Assembly: GCF_943736985.1 (NCBI RefSeq)
Contig: NZ_CALSFS010000001.1
Coordinates: forward strand, 496,001 to 560,000
DNA from: Clostridium sp. Marseille-Q2269
GTDB taxonomy: Bacteria > Bacillota > Clostridia > Clostridiales > Clostridiaceae
DNA: 64,000 bases
Reading direction: 5' to 3'
The notes under the pieces are model-generated. The model worked only from the letters and a program-made list of their open reading frames with translations. It did no database searches and was not told the origin of the DNA. Position numbers and translations under genes: made by a program. Numbering within the stretch: the stretch's first letter is position 1; every line of letters starts with the position of its first letter. Positions 25,625 to 34,462 of this stretch are shown here, one piece after another.

Positions 25625-26593
25625 ATGAAAGTTATAGATTTACATTGTGATACACTATATGCTCTAAAAAATAAAAAAACTTGCTCTAATGAAAACATAA
25701 AAATAAATGAAAATGAAGATTTATATACTAACTCATTAAGTGTAGATATAGAAAAACTTAAAAAAGCTAATTCTTTGGCTCAATTTTTTGCTATATATGT
25801 ATCCTTAGATGAAACTAAAACCCCTCTAAAAACTGCTCTTGACATGCTAGATTTATTCCATAACCAATTAGAAAAATACTCCAATCATATAGAACTGGCT
25901 AAAAACTATAATGATATAGATAGGAATGTATCCAAAGATAAGATTTCTGCCCTTCTAGCTATAGAAGAAGGAGGTGTGCTAGAGGGCGATTTATACAGCC
26001 TTAGAAATTTTTATAGATTAGGTGTTAGACTTATAACCCTAACCTGGAACTTTCCTAACGAGATAGGCTTCCCAAACTGCAATAAAGAATTTATGAATAA
26101 GGGTCTAACTTCCTTTGGATTAGAAGTAATAGAAGAAATGAATAAATTAAAAATGATAATAGATGTGTCTCATCTATCTGATGGTGGATTTTATGATGTG
26201 GTAAAACATTCAAAATACCCTTTTGTTGCATCTCACTCAAATGCTAGAGCTGTTACAGATCATCCTAGAAACTTATCAGACCACATGATTAAAACTTTGT
26301 CTAATAAAGGTGGAGTTATGGGAATAAACTTTGAAAGAACTTTCTTAGGAGAAAGTGAAAAAGGAAAGGTATCAGAAATGGTGTATCATATAAAACATGT
26401 AAAAAATGTAGGTGGAATTGATGTACTAGGCGTAGGCTCAGACTTTGATGGCATACAAATTCCTAGCGAAATAAAATTTTCTCATGACATAAATAAACTG
26501 ATATATGCATTACAAAATGAAGGTTTTCATGAAAGTGAAATAGAAAAAATACTTTATAAGAACACTCTTAGAGTTATAAAGGAATCTTTATAG
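25625..26593 (+). CDS. Membrane dipeptidase-like enzyme (peptidase M19)
   Basis: A 322-residue zinc dipeptidase of the renal dipeptidase family. Metal ligands are visible: HCD in VIDLHCDTLYAL (residues 6-8), Glu in AIEEGGVLEGD (about 117), His in VASHSNARAV and VDVSHLS-type positions, and Asp in GVGSDFDG (about 283). Such enzymes cut short dipeptides, including those with D-residues. No signal peptide, so probably cytoplasmic. TGGAGG precedes the ATG. Confidence 0.92.
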   Translation: MKVIDLHCDTLYALKNKKTCSNENIKINENEDLYTNSLSVDIEKLKKANSLAQFFAIYVSLDETKTPLKTALDMLDLFHNQLEKYSNHIELAKNYNDIDRNVSKDKISALLAIEEGGVLEGDLYSLRNFYRLGVRLITLTWNFPNEIGFPNCNKEFMNKGLTSFGLEVIEEMNKLKMIIDVSHLSDGGFYDVVKHSKYPFVASHSNARAVTDHPRNLSDHMIKTLSNKGGVMGINFERTFLGESEKGKVSEMVYHIKHVKNVGGIDVLGVGSDFDGIQIPSEIKFSHDINKLIYALQNEGFHESEIEKILYKNTLRVIKESL

Positions 26594-26657
26594 ATAAACT
26601 ATTTAAAAATAATGCTATAATTATTTATATATGATATAAAAATAAATAATTTTCCAC

Positions 26658-26693
26658 TCTTGATTATAATTTTATATCAAACTATAATCAAGA
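26658..26693 (+). terminator. Hairpin after the dipeptidase gene
   Basis: TCTTGATTATA pairs with TATAATCAAGA. A perfect 12-base palindrome CAAGAGCTCTTG follows at 26700-26711 and could be an operator for the next gene. Confidence 0.5.
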
Positions 26694-26761
26694 TATAAAC
26701 AAGAGCTCTTGGTTTATATTCTTACAAAAATATAACACAATTTTCACAAGGAGATTTAAGT

Positions 26762-27574
26762 ATGGAATGTAAGATAAAAGATCTATCTATAAACTACGAA
26801 ATAATAGGTAATGGAAAACCTATTATTATGCTGCATGGATATGCTGCAGATCATAGATTAATGAAAGGATGTATGGAACCTATTTTCAACCATAAAAGCA
26901 ATTATAAAAGAATATATATAGACTTACCTGGTATGGGAAAGTCAGAAAGTTCACAGTGGATTACAAACTCTGATACTATGCTAGATATTGTAATAGAATT
27001 TATAAATAATGTTATACCAAATGAAAATTTTCTACTGGCTGGAGAGTCTTACGGAGGATATCTATCAAGAGGAATAATTTATAAACTTCCTCATATGGTA
27101 GATGGAGTTCTATTAATTTGTCCAGTTATAATAGCAAACCATAAAAAAAGAAATGTTCCTAAGCATATTGTACTGGTAAAAGATAATAAATTATTATCAA
27201 CATTATCTTCCCAAGATGCTAAAAGTTTTAATTCTATGACAGTAGTTCAAAATGAAAATATTTATAAGAAATATACAAAGGAAATAATGTCTGGTATAAA
27301 AATAGCAAACAAAAGTTTTTTAAAGTCTATTAAAAAAAATGGGTATGAGTTTTCATTTAATGTAGACCACATAAATAACAAATTTCATAAGCCTGCCCTT
27401 ATATTATTAGGTAAACAAGATTCTTGTGTAGGATATAAAGATGCATGGAATATATTAAACAACTTTCCTAGAGCAACTTTTGCTGTACTTGATAGAGCTG
27501 GACATAATTTACAAATAGAACAGGAAGAACTATTTACCTCATTAGTTAATGAATGGCTCATAAGGATAAACTAA
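26762..27574 (+). CDS. Alpha/beta-fold hydrolase
   Basis: A 270-residue hydrolase. Oxyanion motif IMLHGYAADHR (about residue 22), nucleophile Ser in AGESYGGYLSRG (about 97), acid Asp in LLGKQDSCVGYKDA and catalytic His in DRAGHNLQIEQ make a complete Ser-Asp-His triad. No signal peptide. Substrate cannot be told from sequence; relatives include esterases, peptidases and haloperoxidases. CAAGGAG precedes the ATG. Confidence 0.9.
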   Translation: MECKIKDLSINYEIIGNGKPIIMLHGYAADHRLMKGCMEPIFNHKSNYKRIYIDLPGMGKSESSQWITNSDTMLDIVIEFINNVIPNENFLLAGESYGGYLSRGIIYKLPHMVDGVLLICPVIIANHKKRNVPKHIVLVKDNKLLSTLSSQDAKSFNSMTVVQNENIYKKYTKEIMSGIKIANKSFLKSIKKNGYEFSFNVDHINNKFHKPALILLGKQDSCVGYKDAWNILNNFPRATFAVLDRAGHNLQIEQEELFTSLVNEWLIRIN

Positions 27575-27583
27575 TATCTAAAA

Positions 27584-27610
27584 GTTAAGTAAACATATTG
27601 TTTACTTAAC
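27584..27610 (+). terminator. Hairpin after the hydrolase gene
   Basis: GTTAAGTAAACA pairs with TGTTTACTTAAC around a very short loop. It lacks a strong T-run. Confidence 0.5.
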
Positions 27611-27635
27611 CATGTGCCACCAGTTACCATATAAG

Positions 27636-27699
27636 ATTATTAGTTTAGATATTAGATATTGTTTTTTATTATTAGTTTAGATATTGGGTATTGTTTTTT
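27636..27699. repeat. 32-bp tandem repeat, two units
   Basis: ATTATTAGTTTAGATATT (start of each unit) ... ATTGTTTTTT repeats twice with a 32-base period; the units differ by AGA against GGG at one place. Non-coding, between convergent genes. Confidence 0.8.
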
Positions 27700-27731
27700 A
27701 TTATTAATTTAATTGTATGATTAATTTTACT

Positions 27732-28316
27732 TTAAATAGCTTTTTCCTCTGTAGATGAAATTTCTTTAACTATATTATATACTTCATGCCAATTATCTAC
27801 CCTTATAATATTATCATTTTCTTTAATGTACCTATTATAATAAGTATCCATTATAATAACTTTAAAGCCCGCCTGTGAAAGTTCTAATACATTATTGGGA
27901 TTATCTTCTATAAATATATCACAATTTAATTCTTGGGCCTTATCCACTTTATAATGACTTCCTAATACATATAATCCATTAAAATTTATACCATGATTCT
28001 TTAAATACAATTTTGTTAAAACCCTTAATGATTCATCTCTTGCTGTTACAAAATATATATTATTATACTTATTTAATTTATTTAGAATAGCTTTAGCATC
28101 TGGTCTTAACTGTTCTTTTGTATGAATTTCAAATTTATGCTTTTCGTAAAATTCCATATACTCTTCTTCTGTTATTTTTAAAGCTTCTTCAATATTATAG
28201 ACAGTTACATCCTCTGGTTTAACATTTTTATTAAAATATTTATTGCTTATATCTAGCCAATAATACGGATCTGTAATTGTACCATCTATATCTATACATA
28301 TATTTAGATTATTCAT
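27732..28316 (-). CDS. HAD-family 5' nucleotidase-like phosphatase
   Basis: A 194-residue HAD hydrolase with motif I CIDIDGTITDPYYW (nucleophile Asp 10, acid Asp 12), motif II in YFVTARDESLR, and motif III/IV at DIFIEDNPNNVLELSQ. The DGTITDPYYWL form is that of the YqfW-like 5'(3')-deoxyribonucleotidase group. Probably dephosphorylates nucleotides or related sugars in the cytoplasm. GGGGGATGG precedes the ATG. Confidence 0.82.
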   Translation of the reverse strand: MNNLNICIDIDGTITDPYYWLDISNKYFNKNVKPEDVTVYNIEEALKITEEEYMEFYEKHKFEIHTKEQLRPDAKAILNKLNKYNNIYFVTARDESLRVLTKLYLKNHGINFNGLYVLGSHYKVDKAQELNCDIFIEDNPNNVLELSQAGFKVIIMDTYYNRYIKENDNIIRVDNWHEVYNIVKEISSTEEKAI

Positions 28317-28584
28317 TATTCCATCCCCCTGTCTTTTGTTTTGTTTAATGTATATTAGTTTTTTATTTAAACATTATACTTTTTAACCTATAACAATTAT
28401 ATTAACACAAAAATTTAAGAATGTATTAAATTATAGTTAATAACAAAAACATCAACTATATACATTTTATTATATTCTAGTAAAAAAGGTTATAGTATAC
28501 ATTATATATATGCTGGTTAAGTTATAAATGTACAGATTTTATATTCATAAATAAAATAACAATCCTTTTAAGGAGGTAATATTC

Positions 28585-28731
28585 ATGAATCATAAAACTA
28601 CACAAAAAAAAGATAATATTAAAGAAACTACCGATAGAATGTTTGAAAGAAAACCAGATTCTAATTTAGACGAAAATCAAGAAAAAAGACAACAAATGGT
28701 ATTAGATAGTATAAGAAGTATAAAAGTATGA
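28585..28731 (+). CDS. Small 48-residue hydrophilic protein
   Basis: ATG at 28585 has a perfect AAGGAGG ribosome site 8 bases upstream. Product starts MNHKTTQKKDNIKETTDRMF and ends VLDSIRSIKV. It is charged and has no Cys or hydrophobic segment. The style resembles small sporulation proteins, but no family is recognised. Confidence 0.55.
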   Translation: MNHKTTQKKDNIKETTDRMFERKPDSNLDENQEKRQQMVLDSIRSIKV

Positions 28732-28843
28732 TAATTTTAATATAAGCTAATTTTAGCTTGTATTAAATTTTTCTATTAATTAGATTAATTATTCTAGTTA
28801 ATAAATTTACAATAACTTACTAATAAAATTTGCATTAAAATTT

Positions 28844-28885
28844 AAAGCTATGAATTTATAAATTAATATATAAATTCATAGCTTT
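28844..28885. terminator. Bidirectional terminator
   Basis: AAAGCTATGAATTTATA pairs perfectly with TATAAATTCATAGCTTT. It lies between two convergent small genes. Confidence 0.75.
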
Positions 28886-28927
28886 GTTTATTAAAATCTT
28901 TTAAATAAATTGTAATCAGTTATTTAG

Positions 28928-29137
28928 TTAATAGTCCCTTTGGTCACCTTTTAACAAGTTTTCTATTTCTGTTCCTAATTTATGTCCTGTAATATAAGAA
29001 GCCATTTTATCCTGCTCTATAGTATTTTTATGCTTATCTTTTCCTGACAAACTATCAATTATACCAAGTTTTGCAGAAGGTAAATCTCCTACAGTCATAT
29101 TTCTTATATCATTTATATCAAATTCATATTTACTCAT
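28928..29137 (-). CDS. Small 69-residue protein, unknown function
   Basis: Starts MSKYEFDINDIRNMTVGDLP and ends IENLLKGDQRDY, soluble and acidic-basic balanced. AAAGGAGGA lies 7 bases before the ATG. The Leu-Pro-Ser-Ala-Lys-Leu segment and charged tail match nothing I can name. Confidence 0.6.
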   Translation of the reverse strand: MSKYEFDINDIRNMTVGDLPSAKLGIIDSLSGKDKHKNTIEQDKMASYITGHKLGTEIENLLKGDQRDY

Positions 29138-29249
29138 TGTCTTCCTCCTTTTAAATGTTATATTACTATTTTGTCCTTTATTATAAAAAAAATTATAGGA
29201 AATAAATTAAAATTATATTTATATATAATTATTATTTTATTTTTATTCT

Positions 29250-29390
29250 AATATTACAAAAAATATAAATGACATCAATGTTTCTTTTCAATCTCAAGCT
29301 TCTGAAGTAGAAGAAATAAATTCTTCTATTGAGAATTTAACCTCTACAGATAAAGCTTTGGAAAGTATGTCTAAAAAAAATGAAAGCTAC
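29250..29390 (+). pseudogene. Relic of a methyl-accepting chemotaxis protein
   Basis: In frame from 29250 the DNA reads NITKNINDINVSFQSQASEV then EEINSSIENLTSTDKALES. This is recognisable as the signalling coiled-coil of chemoreceptors (compare the common QASSVEEINSSIEEL pattern). There is no start, no hairpin tip and no HAMP or sensor part; the frame runs into a hairpin. It is a fragment left by deletion. Confidence 0.6.
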
Positions 29391-29425
29391 GAAATTAAAT
29401 TGTTATTTTTAAATTTCATAGCTTT
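29383..29425 (-). terminator. Terminator after sdaAA
   Basis: On the minus strand AAAGCTATGAAATTT pairs with AATTTCGTAGCTTT, followed by CATTTTTTTT. It is just past the sdaAA stop. Confidence 0.7.
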
Positions 29426-29445
29426 GATTTTTTGTGACTATATAT

Positions 29446-30336
29446 CTATTTTTTACAACCTTCACATCCAAATACTTTTTCTTTAAGTTTTAATCCTGAT
29501 TTAGTAATAGCTACTCCACCTAAGGCTGTTTCTCTAAGACAAGATGGAAGCTGTTTACCAACTTTATACATTGCCTCCACTGTATCATCAAAAGGAATAT
29601 GACTTATAACTCCTGCCATTACCATATCTGCTGTGGTTAATGCACTTACCGTTCCTGCAATATTTCTTTTGGCACAAGGTATTTCTACAAGTCCTGCCAC
29701 TGGATCACAAACAAGCCCTAATATGTTTTTTATAACTATAGCACCTGCATCTAAAGCTTGCTCTACACTTCCTCCCATCATTTCTACCACTGCTGCAGAT
29801 GCCATAGCTGCAGCTGAACCACATTCTGCTTGACATCCACCTTCTGCTCCTGCTGTTGTAGCATTTTTAGAAATCAATATTCCTAATCCTGAAGCAGTAA
29901 GTAATGCCTTAACTAAATCATCTTCACTTTTATTTAATTTCTCTCCTGCTGCTATTACAACTGCTGGTAATATTCCAGCTGAACCCGCTGTGGGAGATGC
30001 TACTATCCTTCCCATAGCCGCATTAACTTCAGATGTAGAAATAGCCATAGCCATAGCTCTTACCATAAAGCTTCCTGTTAATGTATTTTCACCTTTAGAA
30101 TACTTCTCTAGTTTTAAAGCATCTCCACCTATTAATCCACTTACAGATTTAATTTCTTTTTCTCTCCCTATTTTTGCTGAATTTTGCATAACTTTTAAAG
30201 CATTTCTCATAGTTTCAAATACTTCTTCTTCACTTATATTTCTATTTTGAGCTTCCATTTTTAAAGTGTATTTCCATATATTTAAATTTTCTTCATTACA
30301 TACTTTTATAAGTTCTTTACCTGTGTTTACGAACAT
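29446..30336 (-). CDS. sdaAA: L-serine ammonia-lyase, Fe-S dependent, alpha subunit
   Basis: A 296-residue catalytic subunit of the two-chain serine dehydratase, which turns L-serine into pyruvate and ammonia using a [4Fe-4S] cluster. Cluster cysteines are in GGCQAECGSAAA, LGLVCDPVAG and IPCAKRNIAG; SPTAGSAGILPAV is the substrate loop. It ends FGCEGCKK. The start lies 12 bases after the beta-subunit stop, behind AGGAGG, so the two are translated from one message. Confidence 0.95.
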   Translation of the reverse strand: MFVNTGKELIKVCNEENLNIWKYTLKMEAQNRNISEEEVFETMRNALKVMQNSAKIGREKEIKSVSGLIGGDALKLEKYSKGENTLTGSFMVRAMAMAISTSEVNAAMGRIVASPTAGSAGILPAVVIAAGEKLNKSEDDLVKALLTASGLGILISKNATTAGAEGGCQAECGSAAAMASAAVVEMMGGSVEQALDAGAIVIKNILGLVCDPVAGLVEIPCAKRNIAGTVSALTTADMVMAGVISHIPFDDTVEAMYKVGKQLPSCLRETALGGVAITKSGLKLKEKVFGCEGCKK

Positions 30337-30348
30337 TAATTTTTCCTC

Positions 30349-31023
30349 CTAGTTTATTGGATTTATAATTTTAACATTTTCTATATCCTTAATAGCTTTT
30401 ATTTTATCTATAGTTTCTTTTGTTATTAACCCATCAGTTTCAAAAGTCATTGTAGCAGTTTTACCTTTATTTTCTCTAAAAACTTTCATAGCCCCAATAT
30501 TTATACCCTCTGAGTACATTATTGTACTTATCTTTGATATTACTCCTGGAACATCTCTATGATGAGTTACAATAGTTGTGTTATTTCCTGTAAACTCCAT
30601 ATCTTGCCCATCTATAGATGTTATAATTATGTTTCCTCCTCCTATAGAAGAACCTATGATCTCTGATTTATTGCCATCTGTTTTCTTAATAACAAATTTA
30701 ACAGTATTAGGATGAGCATCTCCTAAATCTGTTTCTATAAATTCATATTTTAATCCTTTTCTATCTGCTATCTCAAAAGATTTTCTAAGATTTTCATCCC
30801 ATGGATCCATATTTAACATACCTGCTATTAATGCCTTATCTGTACCATGCCCTTTATAAGTCTTAGCAAAAGATCCGTGCAAATAAAACTTAACCTCTTC
30901 TATATTATTATCTCCTGCTATGGAACAAGCCACCTTAGCCAGCCTTGCTGCTCCTGCTGTATGTGAACTAGAAGGTCCTATCATAATTGGTCCTATCACA
31001 TCAAACACACTAAAATCCTTCAT
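30349..31023 (-). CDS. sdaAB: L-serine ammonia-lyase, Fe-S dependent, beta subunit
   Basis: About 224 residues from the ATG at 31023, which has GAGGAGG at ideal spacing; an upstream in-frame Met (31095) has no ribosome site. The N-terminus DVIGPIMIGPSSSHTAGAAR carries the conserved SSSHT. A C-terminal ACT domain (TIVTHHRDVPGVISKISTIM) probably senses serine or a related amino acid. First gene of sdaAB-sdaAA. Confidence 0.94.
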   Translation of the reverse strand: MKDFSVFDVIGPIMIGPSSSHTAGAARLAKVACSIAGDNNIEEVKFYLHGSFAKTYKGHGTDKALIAGMLNMDPWDENLRKSFEIADRKGLKYEFIETDLGDAHPNTVKFVIKKTDGNKSEIIGSSIGGGNIIITSIDGQDMEFTGNNTTIVTHHRDVPGVISKISTIMYSEGINIGAMKVFRENKGKTATMTFETDGLITKETIDKIKAIKDIENVKIINPIN

Positions 31024-31430
31024 TATCTTTTCCTCCTCAAAGTGTATGTAAACCTTTATATTTAAAACAAAACTATGTACTTTAAGTTTAATCAAATATT
31101 AAACTATGATTTTGTAAAACGCATTTATGTAATGTTACTAAGTTAAAGCAATATTACAGTATAACAATTTTCATAATCAAAACATTTCATATTTTTGATT
31201 TGTTTTTCACTTTTTTGAAATCTTCTACCTCTAGTATACTTTATTCAATGATTTTTTCAATATTTTTTTTAAATTTTCTCTAAATTTTTCAGATTCATAA
31301 TAAATTCATTTATAATATAATAAAATAGGATATATTTATACAAATATCTAACTGTTATTTATATAAATATATCCTTAATTTTTATTGAAAATATCAATTT
31401 ATTATGATTAAACTTTATGCACAATTCTAC
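31024..31430. other. Gene-free interval between sdaAB and the GGDEF gene
   Basis: Contains the sdaAB leader and the hairpin 31328-31374. No convincing promoter hexamer pair or riboswitch was seen. Confidence 0.6.
31328..31374 (-). terminator. Hairpin after the GGDEF gene
   Basis: GGATATATTTA pairs with TAAATATATCC with a large loop. It is 55 bases past the stop of the minus-strand gene. Confidence 0.45.
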
Positions 31431-32690
31431 TTAATCTTTATAAAATTCAAATTTATTATTTCCTGTTTTTTTAGCTTCATACATAGCCTTGTCTGCTTTT
31501 TGTATTAATTCCTGTGATTTATCACCATCTCTTGGGAAAAAGCTTATACCTATACTAGTTTTTATATCTACATATAGTCTTTCTACATATATAGGTTCAT
31601 GAAAAACTTCTATTATACTCTTAGCTATATCTTCTACCTGCTTTTCATGAACTACATCTCTTATTAGTATAGTAAATTCATCTCCACCAAATCTAGCTAT
31701 TAAGTCTTTAGGACTAATAGAATTCTTCACCCTTTTAGCTACTTGCCATAATAGTTTATCTCCAGTACAATGACCAAAATTATCATTCACCTCTTTAAAT
31801 TTATCAAGATCTAAAAACATTATAGCCAGTAAAGTTTGCTTTTTTTTGCTTAATTTTATTTCGTTATCCAATTGTCTTAAAAAAGAATTTCTGTTAGGTA
31901 ACTCTGTAAGAGAGTCATAATAAGCCATATGTTTAGTCTTATCATTATACAGCTTTCTCTCTGTTATATCCCTTATATAAGTTGCAATACCTAGTTCCCC
32001 TTCTACACTTATAAGCTTAGTTGTTTCTTCTGAATAAAAATGTGTTCCATCTTTTCTTTTATGTACTCTTTCAACTGGTTTATCTCCTAATGACATGTTA
32101 AAATTAGTATCCTTCATAGATGTTCTTGGTATTAGATCTATCATATTTAAACTTTTCATTTCTTTTAAAGAATAACCAAATAAATTAAGAGAAGATCTGT
32201 TACAATATATTATGTCTCCATTTAAATTTCTAATTATTATTGCATCTACAGCTAATTCTATAAGAGATCTATATTTTTTGATGTTATTTTTTAATTCTAA
32301 TTCCTTAGTTTTATATTCTGTTATATCATATAATATTATAAAAATCTCGTTGTATTCTTGTAAATACATAGATATCTTAGCCCACTTTTCCGTAATACAA
32401 AAGAAATCTTCAAATTCTGTTTGATTTTTACCATACAATAAAATTTCTTCTAAACCTATCATCATATTCATTCTATTATTTTGAAAAAGATTAATATCTT
32501 TAGCTTTTTTATTTTTTATGTATTCTTTTGTAAACCCTGTTAAATCTATAAAATGATCATTACTTTCTGTAAAAATAAAATCCTCTAACTGACCATATGA
32601 GTCCAAACTTATTTTTCCATAACAATAAGCTATACCCATTTTTTCTATAACAGATAATTCTATTTGTTTTATTGAATTTTTCTTTTTCAT
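31431..32690 (-). CDS. Diguanylate cyclase with PAS domains
   Basis: A 419-residue cytoplasmic protein: an N-terminal PAS-like region, a second PAS at about residues 135-250 (YRSLIELAVDAIIIRNLNGD, then RVHKRKDGTHFYSEET), and a C-terminal GGDEF domain (MAYYDSLTELPNRNSFLRQL, then LIARFGGDEFTIL). The GGDEF motif is intact, so it should make cyclic di-GMP from GTP. The inhibitory I-site RxxD five residues before the motif reads SPKD, so product feedback is probably lost. Signal unknown; no EAL domain. Confidence 0.9.
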   Translation of the reverse strand: MKKKNSIKQIELSVIEKMGIAYCYGKISLDSYGQLEDFIFTESNDHFIDLTGFTKEYIKNKKAKDINLFQNNRMNMMIGLEEILLYGKNQTEFEDFFCITEKWAKISMYLQEYNEIFIILYDITEYKTKELELKNNIKKYRSLIELAVDAIIIRNLNGDIIYCNRSSLNLFGYSLKEMKSLNMIDLIPRTSMKDTNFNMSLGDKPVERVHKRKDGTHFYSEETTKLISVEGELGIATYIRDITERKLYNDKTKHMAYYDSLTELPNRNSFLRQLDNEIKLSKKKQTLLAIMFLDLDKFKEVNDNFGHCTGDKLLWQVAKRVKNSISPKDLIARFGGDEFTILIRDVVHEKQVEDIAKSIIEVFHEPIYVERLYVDIKTSIGISFFPRDGDKSQELIQKADKAMYEAKKTGNNKFEFYKD

Positions 32691-32828
32691 AGTTTCACCT
32701 CTTATGTTCAGTTATATATTATTATATTATTAACATATCTTATATAGTATGAACTATATCTTATACTTAATTTATTTTTATAATTAATAATATCAAGATT
32801 TAATTATATATTAATCTATATACTAGCT

Positions 32829-32851
32829 AACCCAGTACCACGTACTGGGTT
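32829..32851 (-). terminator. Hairpin after the LysM-GH18 gene
   Basis: AACCCAGTAC-CAC-GTACTGGGTT, a perfect 10-base stem, 18 bases past the stop. T-run weak on both strands. Confidence 0.55.
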
Positions 32852-32869
32852 AATAGTTAAATTATAGCA

Positions 32870-34384
32870 TCATTTCATGGCTACTACTATATCTTCTTGT
32901 ATGGTATTCCAAATTTTACTATCTTCCATACCTAATCTCCATAATGCTATTCCTTTTATACCTTTATTAAAAGCTAATTCTGCTTTTGCATATATGCTTT
33001 CATCATTCTCAAACCAAACTTCATGATTGTTTCCATTTTCATCTGTATACCTAAACATTGGAGTCTTGGTTTCTTCATCAAAGATTATATCTTTACCATA
33101 TCTTTCTGCTATTTCTACTGCTCTTGCATAGGTAACATAGTTATTTCTTCCTGTAGTTAGATTAAAATCAAATCCAAACACAGAAACTGCACCAACTACT
33201 TTATTTCTTGGAACTCTGGTTATAGTATAATTCAATACTCTATTCATCCAACCTATAGAAACCACTGGACCTGGTCCGCTTCCTGGCCATCCGTGTTCGT
33301 TATATAACATAACCATAAATTCATCTACAGCACTACCTATAATTGTATAATCAAAAGGATCTGAGAAAGGATTAGAAGGATCATCACTAACTCTTGAAGG
33401 TATAGAAGCGGATAAGAAATATCCTCTTCTTCTAAATTCTCTTCCCATCTCCACATATAAGGAAGATAAATTATCTTTATCTTCTATATAAACATCTTCA
33501 ATATCTATATTTACTCCATCAAAATTGTACTTTTCTATTAAATTCATCAAATTATTTATGAAAGTTTCTCTATTTTCTCTTGTAGAAACTAATTCTTTAA
33601 TAAGATCTTTAGCCTTTGTAGTACCACCAGGCTTATATAATAGATTATGAACAACAGCTAATATTCTAACATTATTTCTATGGGAAATATCCACTAATTC
33701 TTCTACATACTGGTCTGTGAAATTCCCAAAATTCTCTATAGCTGTAGCATCGTTAGGATCTATCCTAAACATAAATAAGCATATTTCAGATATTAAATTT
33801 ACATTTCTAACAAAGGAATCATAAGAACTTGGTAAATCTGGTCCTTCTTCTAATGTATAAAATCCATCTATGGCCACCACAGGCTTGGTATTTCCATAGG
33901 TTCTAAATTCTACTATAGTTTTTGATACAAAACCGTCTCTTCCATTGAATAATCTTATTTTATAAAAGTCCTCATAAACGTCTAAAATAGGAAGCTTAGC
34001 ACCTCTATCCATTTTATATAATATTTCTGAGTTTACATCTGGTGCACTTCTTATATTTCCACCTTGTACTTGCATTATAGCCTCTGTATAAAGAGGTATA
34101 TAAAGAATTTGACCAATATTTAAGTTTATATTATCTAAGCTATTTAATAACATTAAGCTTTCTACAGTAGTATTAAATTTTCTAGCAATGCTATATAAAC
34201 TATCTCCTCTTTTTACTTCATAAGTAGATATAGGTATAAAAATTTGTTGTCCTACATACAAATCATTAGAAACAAGTCCATTGTATTCCTTTAATTGTTC
34301 CACAGTTACACCATAAGATCTAGCAATCTTAAATAAACTATCTCCTGGCTTAACTATATAACTTATATTAGGTTGTCTCCACAT
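32870..34384 (-). CDS. LysM-GH18 spore cortex hydrolase (YaaH/SleL-like)
   Basis: A 504-residue enzyme: two LysM peptidoglycan-binding repeats (residues about 8-50, YIVKPGDSLFKIARSYGVTV; and 54-97, YEVKRGDSLYSIARKFNTTV), an SH3-like segment (about 104-160), and a GH18 catalytic domain to the end. The acid/base motif FDGVNIDIEDVY has the DxxxDxE pattern, and the final IALWRLGMED is typical. Relatives are spore N-acetylglucosaminidases active on cortex muramic-lactam fragments. No signal peptide, as usual for proteins targeted to the coat from the mother cell. Confidence 0.9.
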   Translation of the reverse strand: MWRQPNISYIVKPGDSLFKIARSYGVTVEQLKEYNGLVSNDLYVGQQIFIPISTYEVKRGDSLYSIARKFNTTVESLMLLNSLDNINLNIGQILYIPLYTEAIMQVQGGNIRSAPDVNSEILYKMDRGAKLPILDVYEDFYKIRLFNGRDGFVSKTIVEFRTYGNTKPVVAIDGFYTLEEGPDLPSSYDSFVRNVNLISEICLFMFRIDPNDATAIENFGNFTDQYVEELVDISHRNNVRILAVVHNLLYKPGGTTKAKDLIKELVSTRENRETFINNLMNLIEKYNFDGVNIDIEDVYIEDKDNLSSLYVEMGREFRRRGYFLSASIPSRVSDDPSNPFSDPFDYTIIGSAVDEFMVMLYNEHGWPGSGPGPVVSIGWMNRVLNYTITRVPRNKVVGAVSVFGFDFNLTTGRNNYVTYARAVEIAERYGKDIIFDEETKTPMFRYTDENGNNHEVWFENDESIYAKAELAFNKGIKGIALWRLGMEDSKIWNTIQEDIVVAMK

Positions 34385-34462
34385 ATATATCCCTTTCTAG
34401 TATTGGTTACACTTTTATAATATTCATTATAATTTTTTTTGATTCTATAATTAATAATACAG

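Noticed and set aside
27636..27699. CRISPR-like repeats
   Set aside because: Only two directly adjacent 32-base units without spacers and no cas genes.
34397..34425. GAATATT-14-AATACTAG as a sigma-E promoter of the LysM-GH18 gene
   Set aside because: The start point would fall inside the ribosome site, leaving almost no leader.
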